A DNA stretch of 64,000 bases from Daucus carota subsp. sativus (GCF_001625215.2 NC_030381.2:1637131-1701130), one strand, 5' to 3'. Counted from the stretch's first letter, positions 46,808-57,979 are shown. Made by a program: numbers and translations. The notes: generated by a model from the sequence alone, not told the origin.

Positions 46808-48024
46808 ATATGTTCGCATATAAATTATTTAATTAAAATTATTTATTCTTATTATTTTGGGATAATTGGCATTATTCTTTTTATTCATTCCATCTCGGAT
46901 TATCTGTTTAGTTTGATTTCTTCTTGACTGAGTATATAGTTTTCAGTAAATTTTGTTTCCAGTTTGATTCTTAATTAGTCAATTATTCTAAATCTGGTTC
47001 TCGATCTTATACGAGCCAGAGCATGAATCTAGTCTAACTGGAAAATTATCCAACAGTCGCTCCAAATTTTGATCGAGTATTTGAAATTTAACTAGAAAAA
47101 ACAGGTGTAACCGAAGTTCGGATTTTCCAAACTTAATAATATATCACGTTCGAATGTCCCATATCTTAGCATCAAAATAATTGAAAGTGCATGTACTTCC
47201 AGAAGACTTTGGAAGATACAGCTCATACTTCGTACCATATTACTGGTGAGATGATAAGCACAGAAAATGCAAAGCAGATCACTGTTCGGCGTTTGTCCGG
47301 AATGTACCAAAGTGATAAGGGATTCCATGTATCTTTTCAGGGACAGTAATACTGTAACTCCTGCTATTTACATGCCAGATTAACCGCAGGGTTTCGCTTG
47401 TATATGTTTTTGCGAAGAACAAAAAAGGAGTTTTAAAATATGTGTCGAATCGGGGTTTTAAATTTATAAACTTGCATATTTAAGAAAGCAAATATCTCTA
47501 TTTTATCGCAGATCACAACTCATAATACTCTCTCTTGTCGACATTTCTTGAGATATTAAGTTTTAAGGTAATCACATAAATTGCAAGTTGCTAAATATCT
47601 CATATGGTTTAATAAACCGCTGAATTTTAATCAAAAATAAGTGTAATCATCAGTCATTAGGATTAGACGAATAGTTCAATCGCAGCCATTGGTTTCAATC
47701 TTCTATGGTCGGCCATATAGTATTCTTCAGCAATGAACGAAGTTGATGAAAACAGAACACCAGAGCAGAAAGTTTTAGTATTTGTATTCTTGCGCTTGCT
47801 ATCACCTTTGTTTTCTAGTGTCTGCGATTAATTTCGACATTTTGCTGTCTGTACAACTAGAAATCACATATTCGTGCAAAATCAATTTGCATTTCAATGT
47901 AAATCAAACATTAAACAACTGTAGTTATCATGAATATCTGTACATCACAACACTAAGATGCCAAGATATCTGGAAACCTTATTAATGTTTACGTGACTAT
48001 TTTAAATTTTACTACTTCGATTTT
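46808..48024. other. Intergenic, no gene seen
   Basis: AT-rich. Short frames at 47092-47328 and 47782-47985 have no recognisable product. Confidence 0.35.
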
Positions 48025-48284
48025 ACGTTTGAAGTGAGTCGTTACCAATTCTCTCAAAATCTCGTGAGTTGTTAAAGTGATCAATTTTCCCAAACTGAAA
48101 TATTACGACACCTTAATGGCTAAAGTAATTGATATGTTTGCGTAAATCATTAAAGTGACCAATCTTCTCAAAATTCTCGAGTCACCCGCTCGTTTGAGCT
48201 CTAATAACATATTAAGTGACAAATTCTCTCAAAATCTCGAAATGTTAAAAAAAGGCTTGTCAGAATCATATTAAATTCTAACAT
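48025..48284 (-). mobile_element. Degenerate mini-TRIM cluster
   Basis: At least three LTR-like heads (GTTACCAATTCTCTCAAAAT, AAAGTGATCAATTTTCCCAA and AAGTGACCAATCTTCTCAAA) lie in a row. A more complete terminal copy at 48210-48284 runs from TATTAAGTGACAAATTCTCT to TAAATTCTAACA, preceded by a primer-site-like GAGCTCTAATAACA. This is an old nest of the 54094-54391 family, broken in many places. Confidence 0.55.
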
Positions 48285-48944
48285 GAGTACTTCAATTTTA
48301 CTCCTAATTAAACTTTACGTGTAAAGTAATTTACTAGAAAAAATGATTTTATGAATTCTCATCACGTTGCTTAGGTGCATGTTAGAATATAATAAGATTC
48401 TCGTAAGTCCGTTTCCTAGCCGTTCTAAAGAACGATAATTTGGAGTGATGATTCTAGTGTTTAGTTAATCTGATTATCAATTGTTAACAACAGATAGTGA
48501 TATTTCCTTTAACTTGGCAAACAAGTCGATCTGAACAAAGTACTGAGGAAAATATCTCGTAACAGCTGGACTTTGTGCCCACATTTGGATATTTTGATCA
48601 TGGTGGTGGGTCTGGGAATTGGTGGCAAAACTGTATGATAGATAGAAAATATCAGCAAAGATGTGTAGTAGAAAAAACAAGCTTGAGCCTGGCAATAATA
48701 TAGAACTGCTGAATTGATCCATTAAACGTATATTACACGATGAATGTGACAGAACTACAAAGAATTTCGACGTACATAAAGAATCAAAAGATAGAACATG
48801 AATGTAAGAACTACCGATGTATGGCTAAACAAATTTTTATCTGCAATAAAGAATGAAAGAATTTTGCTAAAATGAATAAATTTGCTACCCTGTATTGTAT
48901 AGTGTTGAATGTATGAATGTATGTGCTAAAGTTTCCGTAGATGA
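48285..48944. other. 3' flank of SCL28
   Basis: Probable 3'UTR near 48945. Nothing else is supported. Confidence 0.4.
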
Positions 48945-50882
48945 TCAGCCTGGCTGAAGATAGGAAGAAGAGCTGCCTGCAGCATCGATAGGTGACCAAC
49001 CTGAAACTGTGTAGAGAGGTTGATCCAACCAGCTTAGAGTAAGGGCCTCGGAGTCATGATCAAGTTCTTGCTTCTCTACTTGAAATTTATCAGAAGAGTA
49101 CATCTTCAAGAGCATCCGGCTCTGAATAAGTTCTCTGTCAGTGATTCCAATGCATTGAAAACCTCCTTGTCTCATCAACTTACTCCATGTGCCAAAGGTT
49201 TCGTGCCTCTCCAATCTTTCACGGCCCTCACAGGCAATGATATTCCTAATTTCGCGTCCAAACATCTCCTCAATCTTGATCCTAACCAGACTGTCTACCG
49301 GAAGGCTAGTATCAATGGAGTCAAATATAGCAGAATAGTATCTTAAAGAATTGCAAAGCCTTGAATTCAGAGTATTGTAGTTGTGGTCAGCTTCTTGCTC
49401 TGCCAAAATAACCGTTTTGGGGTTAGTGCTGCGAATTAGACCCAAGAAATTCCTCAAAACTCCTTCGCTGCCATCATCTTGCATCTTGTGCAATTGCAAA
49501 ATGCAATTCACAGCTACGCATTCTCCTTCCTTAACATGAAGCATCCACAATCTGACATCTTCTAATCTGTCAACAACTGGATGAAATTTGAAAGGTAGAC
49601 TCAATGCTTCAGCAAATCCAGCTAATCTCTCACCAGTTTCCATAAGCTCTTGCTTGGATTCACCAATGCCACTGATTCTGACATGACTAGGACGATTTTT
49701 CCGACAGGCCAGACTTTGGAAAAAGCTAGGCCATTGTAGGCCTTGCTTAATGTCGAAATCTATGATGTGAATCATGTCTTTCCCTTCAAATCCTCTCAAC
49801 AAAATTTCATTTGCTGTGAAATGAATGAACTGTGGAATCGGACTAATTTGGTTCAAAAACCTTAATGCAGTGCCATTGTCATCATCCAACTGATTAAGTA
49901 CCCTCGGTGTAGTAATGTGAAATATTAAAGGCCACATTCTTGCAACCCGAATAGCCAAGGCCTCGATGAAATACGCAGACAGACGACTTGTACTGGATCC
50001 TTTCGGTGAAGCAAGTTCCCCCAGTTTAGCTATAAAGTAATTGACTCTCCTAATGTCCTTCATGGCGATTGCTTCCACACAAGCCACAATTAAACTAATC
50101 AGCTCAAACCCTTCATGCTCCCCATGCTCGTCATTCTTCCCTGTGGAATAATCAGCACTTGTATTAGCATTATGTGGTCCAGAACTATTACCTCTCTCAT
50201 GGACTGTGGTGTTCTCAGTTGGCCTGATAGTCAAAATATCCTTTTCTGATGGGCTTCTTAATATCGACACCTCCTCATTCACAGTTCCCCCTTGGATCGT
50301 CTCGACATTTTGGTCAGTTAGCTTCGTAAATTTAGTTACAACAGAATCTACCCACGACTTATTCCTCGAACTCAATTCCCTAGGCTTAAGCAAGTCAATA
50401 CTATCCTCTCCTAAACATGACACTGGAATTGAAACTTGAGATTGATCAAGGCCTGCAATCAGAGAAAGAGACGTAGGAACTTCAAGATCAGGACGAAACA
50501 AAAAATTCCCACTACCCAATTGACCTAAGCTTACGTTTCCTCCCCCTTCTGAAAAATCATCAGATTTCCAGCCACCCCTTTTTCTCTTAGCTCGACTAAT
50601 GCAAGACTCATCATCATGGAACGAAACCTCATCTGCAAACCGCTTCAAATTTTTACCTCTTCTATCCCAAAATACATCCTTTTTCTCCCCTCGTCTGCCT
50701 TCAAGAAATGTATCTTGGCCAGTTGTTGCCAAAGGTGGGAGACTTATGCTCTTCTTGAGACTGTAATTCCTAGCTTCTATCGGCCTCTCAACAGAAACAC
50801 CAACTGGAGGCCTAACAGGTTGTGATCCTGAGGACTCCTTTTGTGAAAAGCTACACGGAAAGTCAAATCTCTGTGTGCTCAT
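48945..50882 (-). CDS. SCL28: GRAS transcription regulator SCARECROW-LIKE 28
   Basis: This intronless coding region gives 645 aa. The start is the ATG at 50882 (MSTQRFDFPCSF). The N-terminal 260 residues are disordered and include a basic RAKRKRGGWKSDD patch. The GRAS domain occupies about residues 265-640: ELISLIVACVEAIAMKDIRR (LHR I), MIHIIDFDIKQGLQWPSFFQ (the VHIID motif), HVRISGIGESKQEL, FHPVVDRLEDVRLWMLHVKE (LHR II region), MFGREIRNIIACEGRERLER (PFYRE-RVER region) and a terminal LSWLDQPLYTVSGW (SAW). DIKQGLQWPSFFQSLA and HPVVDRLEDVRLWML point to SCL28. In Arabidopsis SCL28 is induced at G2/M by MYB3R factors and slows mitotic entry by raising SMR kinase inhibitors, setting cell size. Two MSA core sites lie upstream. 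Confidence 0.93.
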   Translation of the reverse strand: MSTQRFDFPCSFSQKESSGSQPVRPPVGVSVERPIEARNYSLKKSISLPPLATTGQDTFLEGRRGEKKDVFWDRRGKNLKRFADEVSFHDDESCISRAKRKRGGWKSDDFSEGGGNVSLGQLGSGNFLFRPDLEVPTSLSLIAGLDQSQVSIPVSCLGEDSIDLLKPRELSSRNKSWVDSVVTKFTKLTDQNVETIQGGTVNEEVSILRSPSEKDILTIRPTENTTVHERGNSSGPHNANTSADYSTGKNDEHGEHEGFELISLIVACVEAIAMKDIRRVNYFIAKLGELASPKGSSTSRLSAYFIEALAIRVARMWPLIFHITTPRVLNQLDDDNGTALRFLNQISPIPQFIHFTANEILLRGFEGKDMIHIIDFDIKQGLQWPSFFQSLACRKNRPSHVRISGIGESKQELMETGERLAGFAEALSLPFKFHPVVDRLEDVRLWMLHVKEGECVAVNCILQLHKMQDDGSEGVLRNFLGLIRSTNPKTVILAEQEADHNYNTLNSRLCNSLRYYSAIFDSIDTSLPVDSLVRIKIEEMFGREIRNIIACEGRERLERHETFGTWSKLMRQGGFQCIGITDRELIQSRMLLKMYSSDKFQVEKQELDHDSEALTLSWLDQPLYTVSGWSPIDAAGSSSSYLQPG

Positions 50883-51710
50883 TGCACTCAAATATAAAGC
50901 TTCAAATTCACAAATATATCACTCAATCTTTCCTTTACAAAAAACCCAACCAACATTCTTCGAACCCTCTCAATCTGTCTTCTTCACTCACTTACCCTGA
51001 TTTCACTCACTCTCTATTTTCTCCTCTCAATCTCTCAATTTTTTTTAAAAAAAACACAGTAACCTCTATCTATGCAATGTATGATCAGTCCTTACAAATT
51101 GTACATATAAACAGTTCAAACACAAAATTGCATGCAGAGGTATATGAAGAATCAAGATTTACAGACTAAGTGAGTGCTGTGTGTGCAAGACTCAACAAAA
51201 CAAATCGAAATCCGAGGTCGAAACAAAAAATAAAAACCCAGTGTGTTCCTATATGATCAAGAATGCTATATGCAGTACACAATCACACACAACAAAGAAT
51301 CAACAAATAATCCAAATATTTATCCAAAAACAAACCTCGAATCAGCAAAAAATGACCATCGGATTTCGAAAGACTTAGCTCATTCCAGACACCATTGTTT
51401 TCTCAGCAGAATGCAACTCACACAATGCATGCAAATCTATCATAGTTTCCAAGCTCAACCGGTCCATATGATCGAATAGCGAAACTTTTTTGTTTAATTT
51501 TTATCAGGGTCTACGTACTCGTAAATGAATCAGAATGCTGCAACTAATATTGAGACCTTTAACATGTTCATCATGTCACACAAGCTAAAATCAACTATGC
51601 AACATCTTACATAAACCACAAAGGAAAAAAAATGATCAAGAAAAATAACAAGTGATCACCACTCACTACCCAGAAAAGCTTTCTAGTGACAAGGCCAGCA
51701 TTTTTATATA
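50883..51710 (-). other. Probable SCL28 5'UTR region
   Basis: Between the ATG and the TATA-like site is about 830 bp of AT- and CT-rich sequence with no good open frame. It would be an unusually long leader or contain a 5'UTR intron; I could not fix splice sites. The plus-strand frames 50822-51479 look spurious. Confidence 0.4.
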
Positions 51711-51720
51711 GAGTAAATAG
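51711..51720 (-). promoter_or_regulatory. Putative TATA box of SCL28
   Basis: TATATAAAAA on the minus strand, about 830 bp upstream of the SCL28 ATG. Confidence 0.5.
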
Positions 51721-51873
51721 ATAAAATAATAGTTATTTTTATTAAGTTGAACAAAATGATGGGTGGGTGAAACATTGAAAGAGATTAACTTGGAGTTATG
51801 GCCGTGGGATGGAAAATGGACGGTGGAGATTGAAGGGGTGTGTGAGTATAGGGAAGATTCTTGTTGGATGCGA

Positions 51874-51878
51874 CCGTT
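51874..51878 (-). promoter_or_regulatory. MSA core (AACGG), proximal
   Basis: On the minus strand, TCAACGGTCG contains the mitosis-specific-activator core AACGG bound by three-repeat MYB (MYB3R) factors. It is about 155 bp upstream of the TATA-like site. Confidence 0.5.
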
Positions 51879-51933
51879 GATGATGAAGAGGAGTCTTGAT
51901 TTTAGAGTCTGCAGATGTTTTGTCGGGTTATGA

Positions 51934-51938
51934 CCGTT
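51934..51938 (-). promoter_or_regulatory. MSA core (AACGG), distal
   Basis: On the minus strand, CTCAACGGTCA matches the MSA consensus YCYAACGGYYA at 10 of 11 positions. It is 60 bp from the other core and in the same orientation. Confidence 0.55.
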
Positions 51939-52010
51939 GAGGTGTTGTTTTGAGACTAGCTAAGATACTGTATTTTAGAAACCATCTTTGTAATGTGTGC
52001 CCTTGAATAA

Positions 52011-52470
52011 GAGGTGTATTGGATTGAGATTTTAAAGCATTTTTTTGCATTCATGAAATCCGAGGGTATTCGATTGGGATTGTTTGAAATCCATTAAAAT
52101 CTTGAGGTATTCAATTGGGATTTTAAATTATGCTACAAAATCTGGTGGTATTCAATTGGGATTTTAAATTATGCTTTAAAATCCGATGGTATTCAATTGG
52201 GATTGTTTAAAATCCATTAAAATATGATGGTATTCAAATGCTGATGGATTTTTTTTATTTCATAAAATGATGGATTTTGTGGCATTCTTCAGTGTATTTT
52301 AAGTTTTTTGAAATCCCATCAAAATCAATAGGATTTTGAAGCATTGTACCTAAATCTCATCAACTCTGCGACATTTTATCAAGAATCCGCACAAAATCAA
52401 AATCTCATACAATCCATTAAAATCCATAGACTAAAAACAATCCATTAAAATCCCAATCGAATACACTCCT
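52011..52470. mobile_element. MITE of the GTATTCGATTGGGATTTTAA family, copy 2
   Basis: The left end is GGTGTATTGGATTGAGATTT and the right end in reverse complement is GGAGTGTATTCGATTGGGAT. Internal degenerate repeats around GGTATTCAATTGGGATTTTA match copies at 17159-17620 and 63691-64000. It lies just upstream of the SCL28 promoter. GTGTGCCC motifs stand on both outer sides (51986 and 52592), so it may be nested in a GTGTGCCC-ended element. Confidence 0.7.
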
Positions 52471-53170
52471 GTAAATTTTATAAAAATGATTTGTTTTGAT
52501 TGTTGGAGTTGATGTGAATGCAGGGGTCATTATCATTTATTGTTCACCCACCAATCAAAATGAATTATTTTTTATTGGAGTTAGGGACTATTGTGTGCCC
52601 TTGGCACACCATAGAAAATCCCTTATAGAAATAGTTAGATGAACAAAGTAAAACTCAAGCTGTTAATTTGACCGCTTGTCTTGCCTTTTGAAATTAATAG
52701 AATGAAGGTCTTTTTAAACATTGTCATGTTATTAAAAAAATATTGTTATAATTTTTTTTTAATATTTATATATTTTGAGTTATAATATAAAAAACTGATA
52801 TTTTCATGATGTTTAATACTGAAATGTATGATAATTTTTTATTAAAGTTGAAAAGAACCTCCTTACCCTGAAAAGTATTATCCAAAAGCAACTGTCCGGA
52901 AAAATTAAAATAATTTTTAAATTTATCGAATAATTTTTAGAAAAAAATTATTATTATTATTTGCAACGCAATGTCGAACAGAGTCATAACCTACTAGAAA
53001 TAGTCAAAATGGTGGTTAGTTAATTTCAGTCTCTTTAGTCTGATTTACAAATCATGGTTTAAAATTTCGATTTTAAGTTAAAAATATCAGTTTTATGTTG
53101 TAAATTAGAAATTCAAATCAGAGGAGAGTTGAGATATATTTTGAAGATTTATATTTTGTGTTGATTCAAT
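52471..53170. other. AT-rich intergenic
   Basis: GTGTGCCCTTGGCACACC at about 52592-52612 is a short palindrome resembling the end of the MITE at 13366-13530. No gene was seen. Confidence 0.4.
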
Positions 53171-53418
53171 GGGGCCGTTTGGGTGAGATTAAAATAAGTG
53201 CTTATTACTTAAAAAAAATAAGCGGAGTAGAAGTTAAAAACAAGATAAGACTTATAAGTGATTAAAGTGTTTGGGAAATAAGTAAAAATCCTAAAACAAA
53301 AGCTAGCATTCCTAACTTTTTATAAGGGCTTCTTGACTTTTTACACAAACGGTACGAATAAATGCTTATAACTTATAAGCCGAGAAGTCAGGGTTAAAAT
53401 GGGTTGCCAAACACCCAC
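53171..53418. mobile_element. MITE, GGGCCGTTT family (fullest copy)
   Basis: It begins GGGGCCGTTTGGGTGAGATT and ends GGTTGCCAAACACCCAC, giving imperfect TIRs of GGG(CC/TG)TTTGG type. Inner repeats are AAGTGCTTATTACTTA and ATAAATGCTTATAACTTA. It is related to 9670-9818 and 57980-58190. Confidence 0.65.
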
Positions 53419-54093
53419 TAAACACCCACTATATCTTTCAAACTTAATTTCATATTGATATGGAGCATCTATAAAAAAAATTATTTCAACAAAATAATAG
53501 TGATGTCTGGTTAAACTTATTTCTCAAAAATATTTATTTTTGAAGGAAAATACATAAAAAATAATTTTTGAAAAAGAAAATACATAATTTTTTACATTTT
53601 CTTACGATAAATCTTTATTTTTTTTGTCAAATAACGAGTATGAAATATCTATTTAATATTTAGATTATAAAAAATATATTTTTCAAGAAAAATAAGTCCT
53701 TATCAGATGAGTAGAGGTCCCGACTCCCGAACAGGACCAGTATACGACAGGTTGAAACGGGATGCTCTTTCTTTTCTTGACCAGCTCAATTCTCGGACCA
53801 GGTGCTAGTCATTTTAGGCCCGTTTGGTTTACAAGTCAGTTGCACTTCAACCCAAACAATAAAACACAACAACAGTAATAGTAGTATATTGGATTTCGAA
53901 TAATAGGCCTTGTGCTATTAGGCCTTTAAAGCTCTAATAAGATCCGAACGTGTTTTAATAAGTAGAGGCCCAATACATGAGAAAATGGTTACTGCCACAA
54001 GCAGGTTCTATTTTTTTGAGTAAAAAAAATAAAATTATCAACAATTACATAAATGCTGAGCTGCGTTTAGTTTTGCAAAGAAAAGAGAGAAAA
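53419..54093. other. AT-rich intergenic
   Basis: No open frame, repeat or RNA gene could be supported. Confidence 0.4.
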
Positions 54094-54391
54094 TGGTTAA
54101 GTGATCAATTCTCCTAAAACCTCAAGGTGTTAGTAGGAGGGCTTACCAAGATCATATTCCAACATTCGCTCTCATTCGAAAACCCATTTATGGGTCGAGA
54201 CTCGAGAGTGGATCACATACACCCATTTTTTAGGGCATAACATTGTCTTCATGTCTTTGACAAATTCTGAGAATATTGGAGGTCACATAAAGTCGAACTC
54301 GAGTCTCCCGCGAGCCTAGGCTCTGATACCATGTTAAGTGACCAATTATCTTGAAACCTAGAGGAGGGCTTAAGAGGATCATATTCTAACA
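54094..54391 (-). mobile_element. Mini-TRIM with LTRs of about 60-70 bp
   Basis: This 298-bp element reads on the minus strand. LTR-like direct repeats are 54332-54391 (60 bp) and 54094-54164 (71 bp), both beginning near GTTAAGTGA(C/T)C and ending ATCATATTC(T/C)AACA on the plus strand. The primer-binding site TGGTATCAGAGC (minus strand, 54320-54331), complementary to initiator tRNA-Met, abuts the first LTR directly. The interior of about 155 bp is non-coding. Older relatives are at 41728-41915, 48025-48284, 21139-21290 and 22430-22463. The superfamily cannot be told because TRIMs carry no genes. Confidence 0.78.
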
Positions 54392-54539
54392 AAAATTCTT
54401 GTCAATTGTTTTCGAGCATTAACAAATATGCTCCTAATATAAAAATTTCCGATCCACTATTTTACCGAAATGACTTATTTTAACCAAATATTTATGAATA
54501 ATAACAAAGAGTATAATCATTATTTTATTAAGAATGACC

Positions 54540-54937
54540 TGTATTACGAAACGGAGAAATTCGGTCGGCCTGTGAAGTTTTGTTACACATCCTGAAGGTC
54601 CATGTTTAGGTACTTGAAGTAGTTGGTATTCTTGAAACATAAATGTAGCAATATGTTGATGAAAGTCAAGCTCCATGTGAACAATGTGGGGTCAAACTTG
54701 TTGAAACTTGTGGTGCGGGCGAAAATTGAAGACCAGTCCCACGTTCACCGAGTTGAAAGCCCTTGTAAAAAGTTGGAGTCGTACATTTGGTTGAATCACT
54801 GGGCGTTGTCGGTCTGTATCGAGAGAGGAAACATGATTGAGGAGTGGGAGCTCTTGTTTACGGTGTACAGCACGGTACCTTGGCTTGTCCATAGGTTATT
54901 TCAATGTTCCTACACAGACATAATTAGAAGGTTACAA
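54540..54937. other. Unidentified higher-complexity segment
   Basis: Unlike its AT-rich surroundings, this segment has balanced composition. It carries opposing open frames: plus 54623-54991 (122 aa, including SNLLKLVVRAKIEDQSHVHR) and minus 54692-54892 (66 aa). I recognise neither. It ends exactly where a MITE begins at 54938. It could be a gene relic or captured sequence; no function is claimed. Confidence 0.35.
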
Positions 54938-55107
54938 GGGGTTGTTTGGCAGACAGAAGCAGAAGCTGTTTCTGGCTTCTGCTTCTTTTGACCCGTTTGT
55001 GTAAATAAGTAGAAGCACTTTTAAGAAGCTGAGAATGCTAGCTTATCTCTCACAGCTTCTACTTCTTTTCCAGAAGTCACTTCTTTTAAACTAACCCAAA
55101 CGGCCCC
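54938..55107. mobile_element. MITE, GGGGTTGTTTGG / CCAAACGGCCCC ends
   Basis: The ends are imperfect inverted repeats (left GGGGTTGTTTGG; right, in reverse complement, GGGGCCGTTTGG). The interior is rich in AGAAGCAGAAGC and its complement CTTCTGCTTCTT, which could fold on itself. A relative with the same GACCCGTTTGTGTAAA and AAGCTGAGAATG blocks is at 56311-56526. Confidence 0.72.
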
Positions 55108-55330
55108 AAAATAACCCAAAGAAATTTTATCAGAAATAAGTTTAATAAATTTTTGACTGATATGTTATTTTAAAAAGTAGTGATTAATCATGACTATTTA
55201 TTATTTGTTTCAAAAAAATCATGACTGTTTATTTCATAATTTTTTTAAATTGATTAATTTTTATTTTTTGTGTCCTGTTTAATTTTATACGTTTCCTTTC
55301 AAATCCACAACGCGTATTTTAGTACTCTTA

Positions 55331-55638
55331 TGTTGTGTTTGGTTGGAGTGAATAATTCCCCAAAGAATAGAATGGAAAATGGACTATATTATGAGCAAGA
55401 AAACAAATTTCGTCACTTTCTCCGTTCCATTCTTTATATTATGTGCTAGAGATCATAATTTTAATTGGAGATGGAATGCTCCATTCTCTCATACCCCTGA
55501 TTTCTTCTCAAATACCATCATAGCAATTTTACACTCACTTAGAATTTATTTCAAAACATCCATCCTATCTTTATTAGTTTCAAGTAATTTTACTCATTCC
55601 ATTCCATTTATTTTCATTATCTCAAACCAAACACAACA
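55331..55638. mobile_element. Tourist-type MITE
   Basis: This 308-bp element has TIRs TGTTGTGTTTGGTTGGAG and, in reverse complement at the right, TGTTGTGTTTGGTTTGAG. It is flanked by TTA on both sides (55328-55330 and 55639-55641), the target duplication of PIF/Harbinger elements. Confidence 0.85.
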
Positions 55639-56310
55639 TTATAAAATATAGTTCGGTAACTTATTTTTAAGAAATTCTTTTTCTGAATAAAAATTTAGCA
55701 TCCAAACTTTAATTTAGAGAAAAAATTAAAAATAAATTGTACAACTACACTTTACATGATCATTAAAGTCCGTGCCGCCCATTCCCCAATGTATACTATC
55801 TATGGGACAAAGGGAGTAATTATGTATCTAAATTTTGATTAGTTTAATTGATTTCTCGTACATAAATATATTTCATTGGTTATATTTAATTTTCAATTTT
55901 CACAACAATTTTAACATAAATCTGAAATACAATAATGATGTTATGATTCATGTGACGGTGGTAATAGAGAAAAAGAAAGTAGGGTAGCAAGAAGCCTACA
56001 AACAAAGTTGTTGGTTATACGAAAGATGTTCCTTTGACTTTCGAGTCTACGGTGGAATGGTCGCATTCGTACTTACATCCGCATTATTATTTACATAGAA
56101 TCATACACTCCCCTAAAATCTTCCCAGAGAATCATAGAGTAATATTTTAAACAAAATTATATTATTATTTTTCTGAGTATTTTAACATACATAAATTAAA
56201 CATGACATCATTCATGTTAAAATCATCAATTTTTTATTTTATATCATAATTGAGATTTTCCTAAAAATCTCATTATATATTTCATTTAATTCATCAAAAA
56301 TTTATTATGA
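55639..56310. other. AT-rich intergenic
   Basis: A single Stowaway-like end GGGACAAAGGGAG is followed by TA near 55805-55819. Otherwise nothing is supported. Confidence 0.4.
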
Positions 56311-56526
56311 GCCTGTTAGGGAACAAGAAGCGGAAGATTCTTCTGGCTTCTGGTTTTCTTGACCCGTTTGTGTAAAAAAGTAGAAGCATTTTTAAAAAGC
56401 TGAGAATGTTAACTTCTCTCTCACAACTTCTATTTCTTTTTCAAACACTTTATTAACTTTTACTTCTCACTTCTACTTCACTTCTTTACTTTAAAGAAGA
56501 AGTCACTTTTTTAAAGTTTGGCCGAC
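56311..56526. mobile_element. MITE related to 54938-55107
   Basis: It shares CTTCTGGCTTCTG, CTTGACCCGTTTGTGTAAA, AGTAGAAGCA, AAGCTGAGAATG and CTCTCTCACA with the element at 54938-55107, with an extra inner stretch. The ends are decayed. Confidence 0.6.
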
Positions 56527-57979
56527 TCCTGTATCGAGAGACAAACCTCTACCCTGTCCAGATTTGACAATTGCCCCTGAATTTAAACAACCAGATTTTG
56601 CAGAGATGCTCTCCATTGCACACTAATCAGGAACTGTATAGTACAGTAATCTGGATGTAAACATGTATGTATAAAGTCGAGTGGAGTACTCTGATTGACT
56701 GATTCTCTACCACCATGCATGCCCATATGTTGCTGTTGTACGGTCATTTTCGCTTGTCTCATCACCTTCCCTTTCACCTTTTCTTATTTTCCTCTTAATT
56801 ACAATTATTATTTTATTATAATATATTAAAACAATTATATTGCATCTTTTTTTTTTGACTTGATTATTGAAAAATTAGTCTATAATAATTTACTTAATTT
56901 TTGAATCCTTTTGTGTTCATCACCTAATAAACACAAAATTTTATGTTTTTTTTTTGCCAGCAATTTTATGTTATTAAATTAACAGTGATAACAGAGGGCA
57001 AGACATTCTATATTATTTTTAAGTTTTGAATTAATGTATAGATGGCTTTATCTGAATCATAAAATCTCTTCTAGAATAGATATTGTTTATTTTGTTTTTT
57101 TCTCCTAACAAGACAAATCTGGAGTAATTTATCATCAGCCTTTATCCTCTTTTGTCGGCCTCAATCCACTTAGTTAATTAAATCCTAACAGCTTGCTTCA
57201 AAAACAATAATAAAGCTTAGTAGCACTAACCAATCATGGCTCTTGAAGGATTATGTCATTTTTTTAGATAAATTAAATTGCTGAATTTATGAAATTCAGC
57301 TAGATTCTAATAACGCTAACTATGATAATAACCAGAGTTCTGAGCAGGCTGATTGTCAGAGTTTTGAGCTAGCTGAATGACATTAAGTTTGAGTACAAAA
57401 AAGAACTCTTAAAAGTATATTCAACTCGGTTATTTATATAAAAAGGTTTGAAAATAATTTTTGTTATTATTAATGGTTTGTTAGAAAAACAACATTGATA
57501 CTCATGCCAACATCTCATACAAACTACCAGATATGGATTTGATTGATTTCATACTCATATCTAATTTTTCGTATAACCCAACCAAAGGACCCTAAATTTA
57601 TGTTAATAGGTGACGCATAATTATTTTAGCCTATATATGGTTTTAAAGATCTAATGATAAACAATATTAATTAAAATATTTTTAAATATTGATGAATACA
57701 CACTGACAGCCAAATTTTAATATGACATGATAGGATCGGATTTAGTTATTTAATACATGCTAAAAGTTATTTAATACATGCTAAAAGTTAAAGACTGTTT
57801 TATAAATAATGAGCATAGATCGAGAATCAAATATCAATGCGACATAATACAATGAGTTACTTGAAGAAATATAGAGATCAATGGGATTTTTTATTATTAA
57901 AATTCATTATATTACAATGATATAGAATCCAAAAAGGAAATATATATCAAGAGTAATTTGGGTTATCTTAAAAAAAAAA
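56527..57979. other. AT-rich intergenic, no gene seen
   Basis: The open frame at 56583-56777 on the minus strand has no recognisable product. GTTATTTAATACATGCTAAA is directly repeated near 57750-57790. Confidence 0.4.

Noticed and set aside
48945-50882. Possible miR171 regulation of the GRAS gene
   Set aside because: miR171 targets the SCL6/22/27 clade; this protein matches SCL28 and no matching site was evident by eye.
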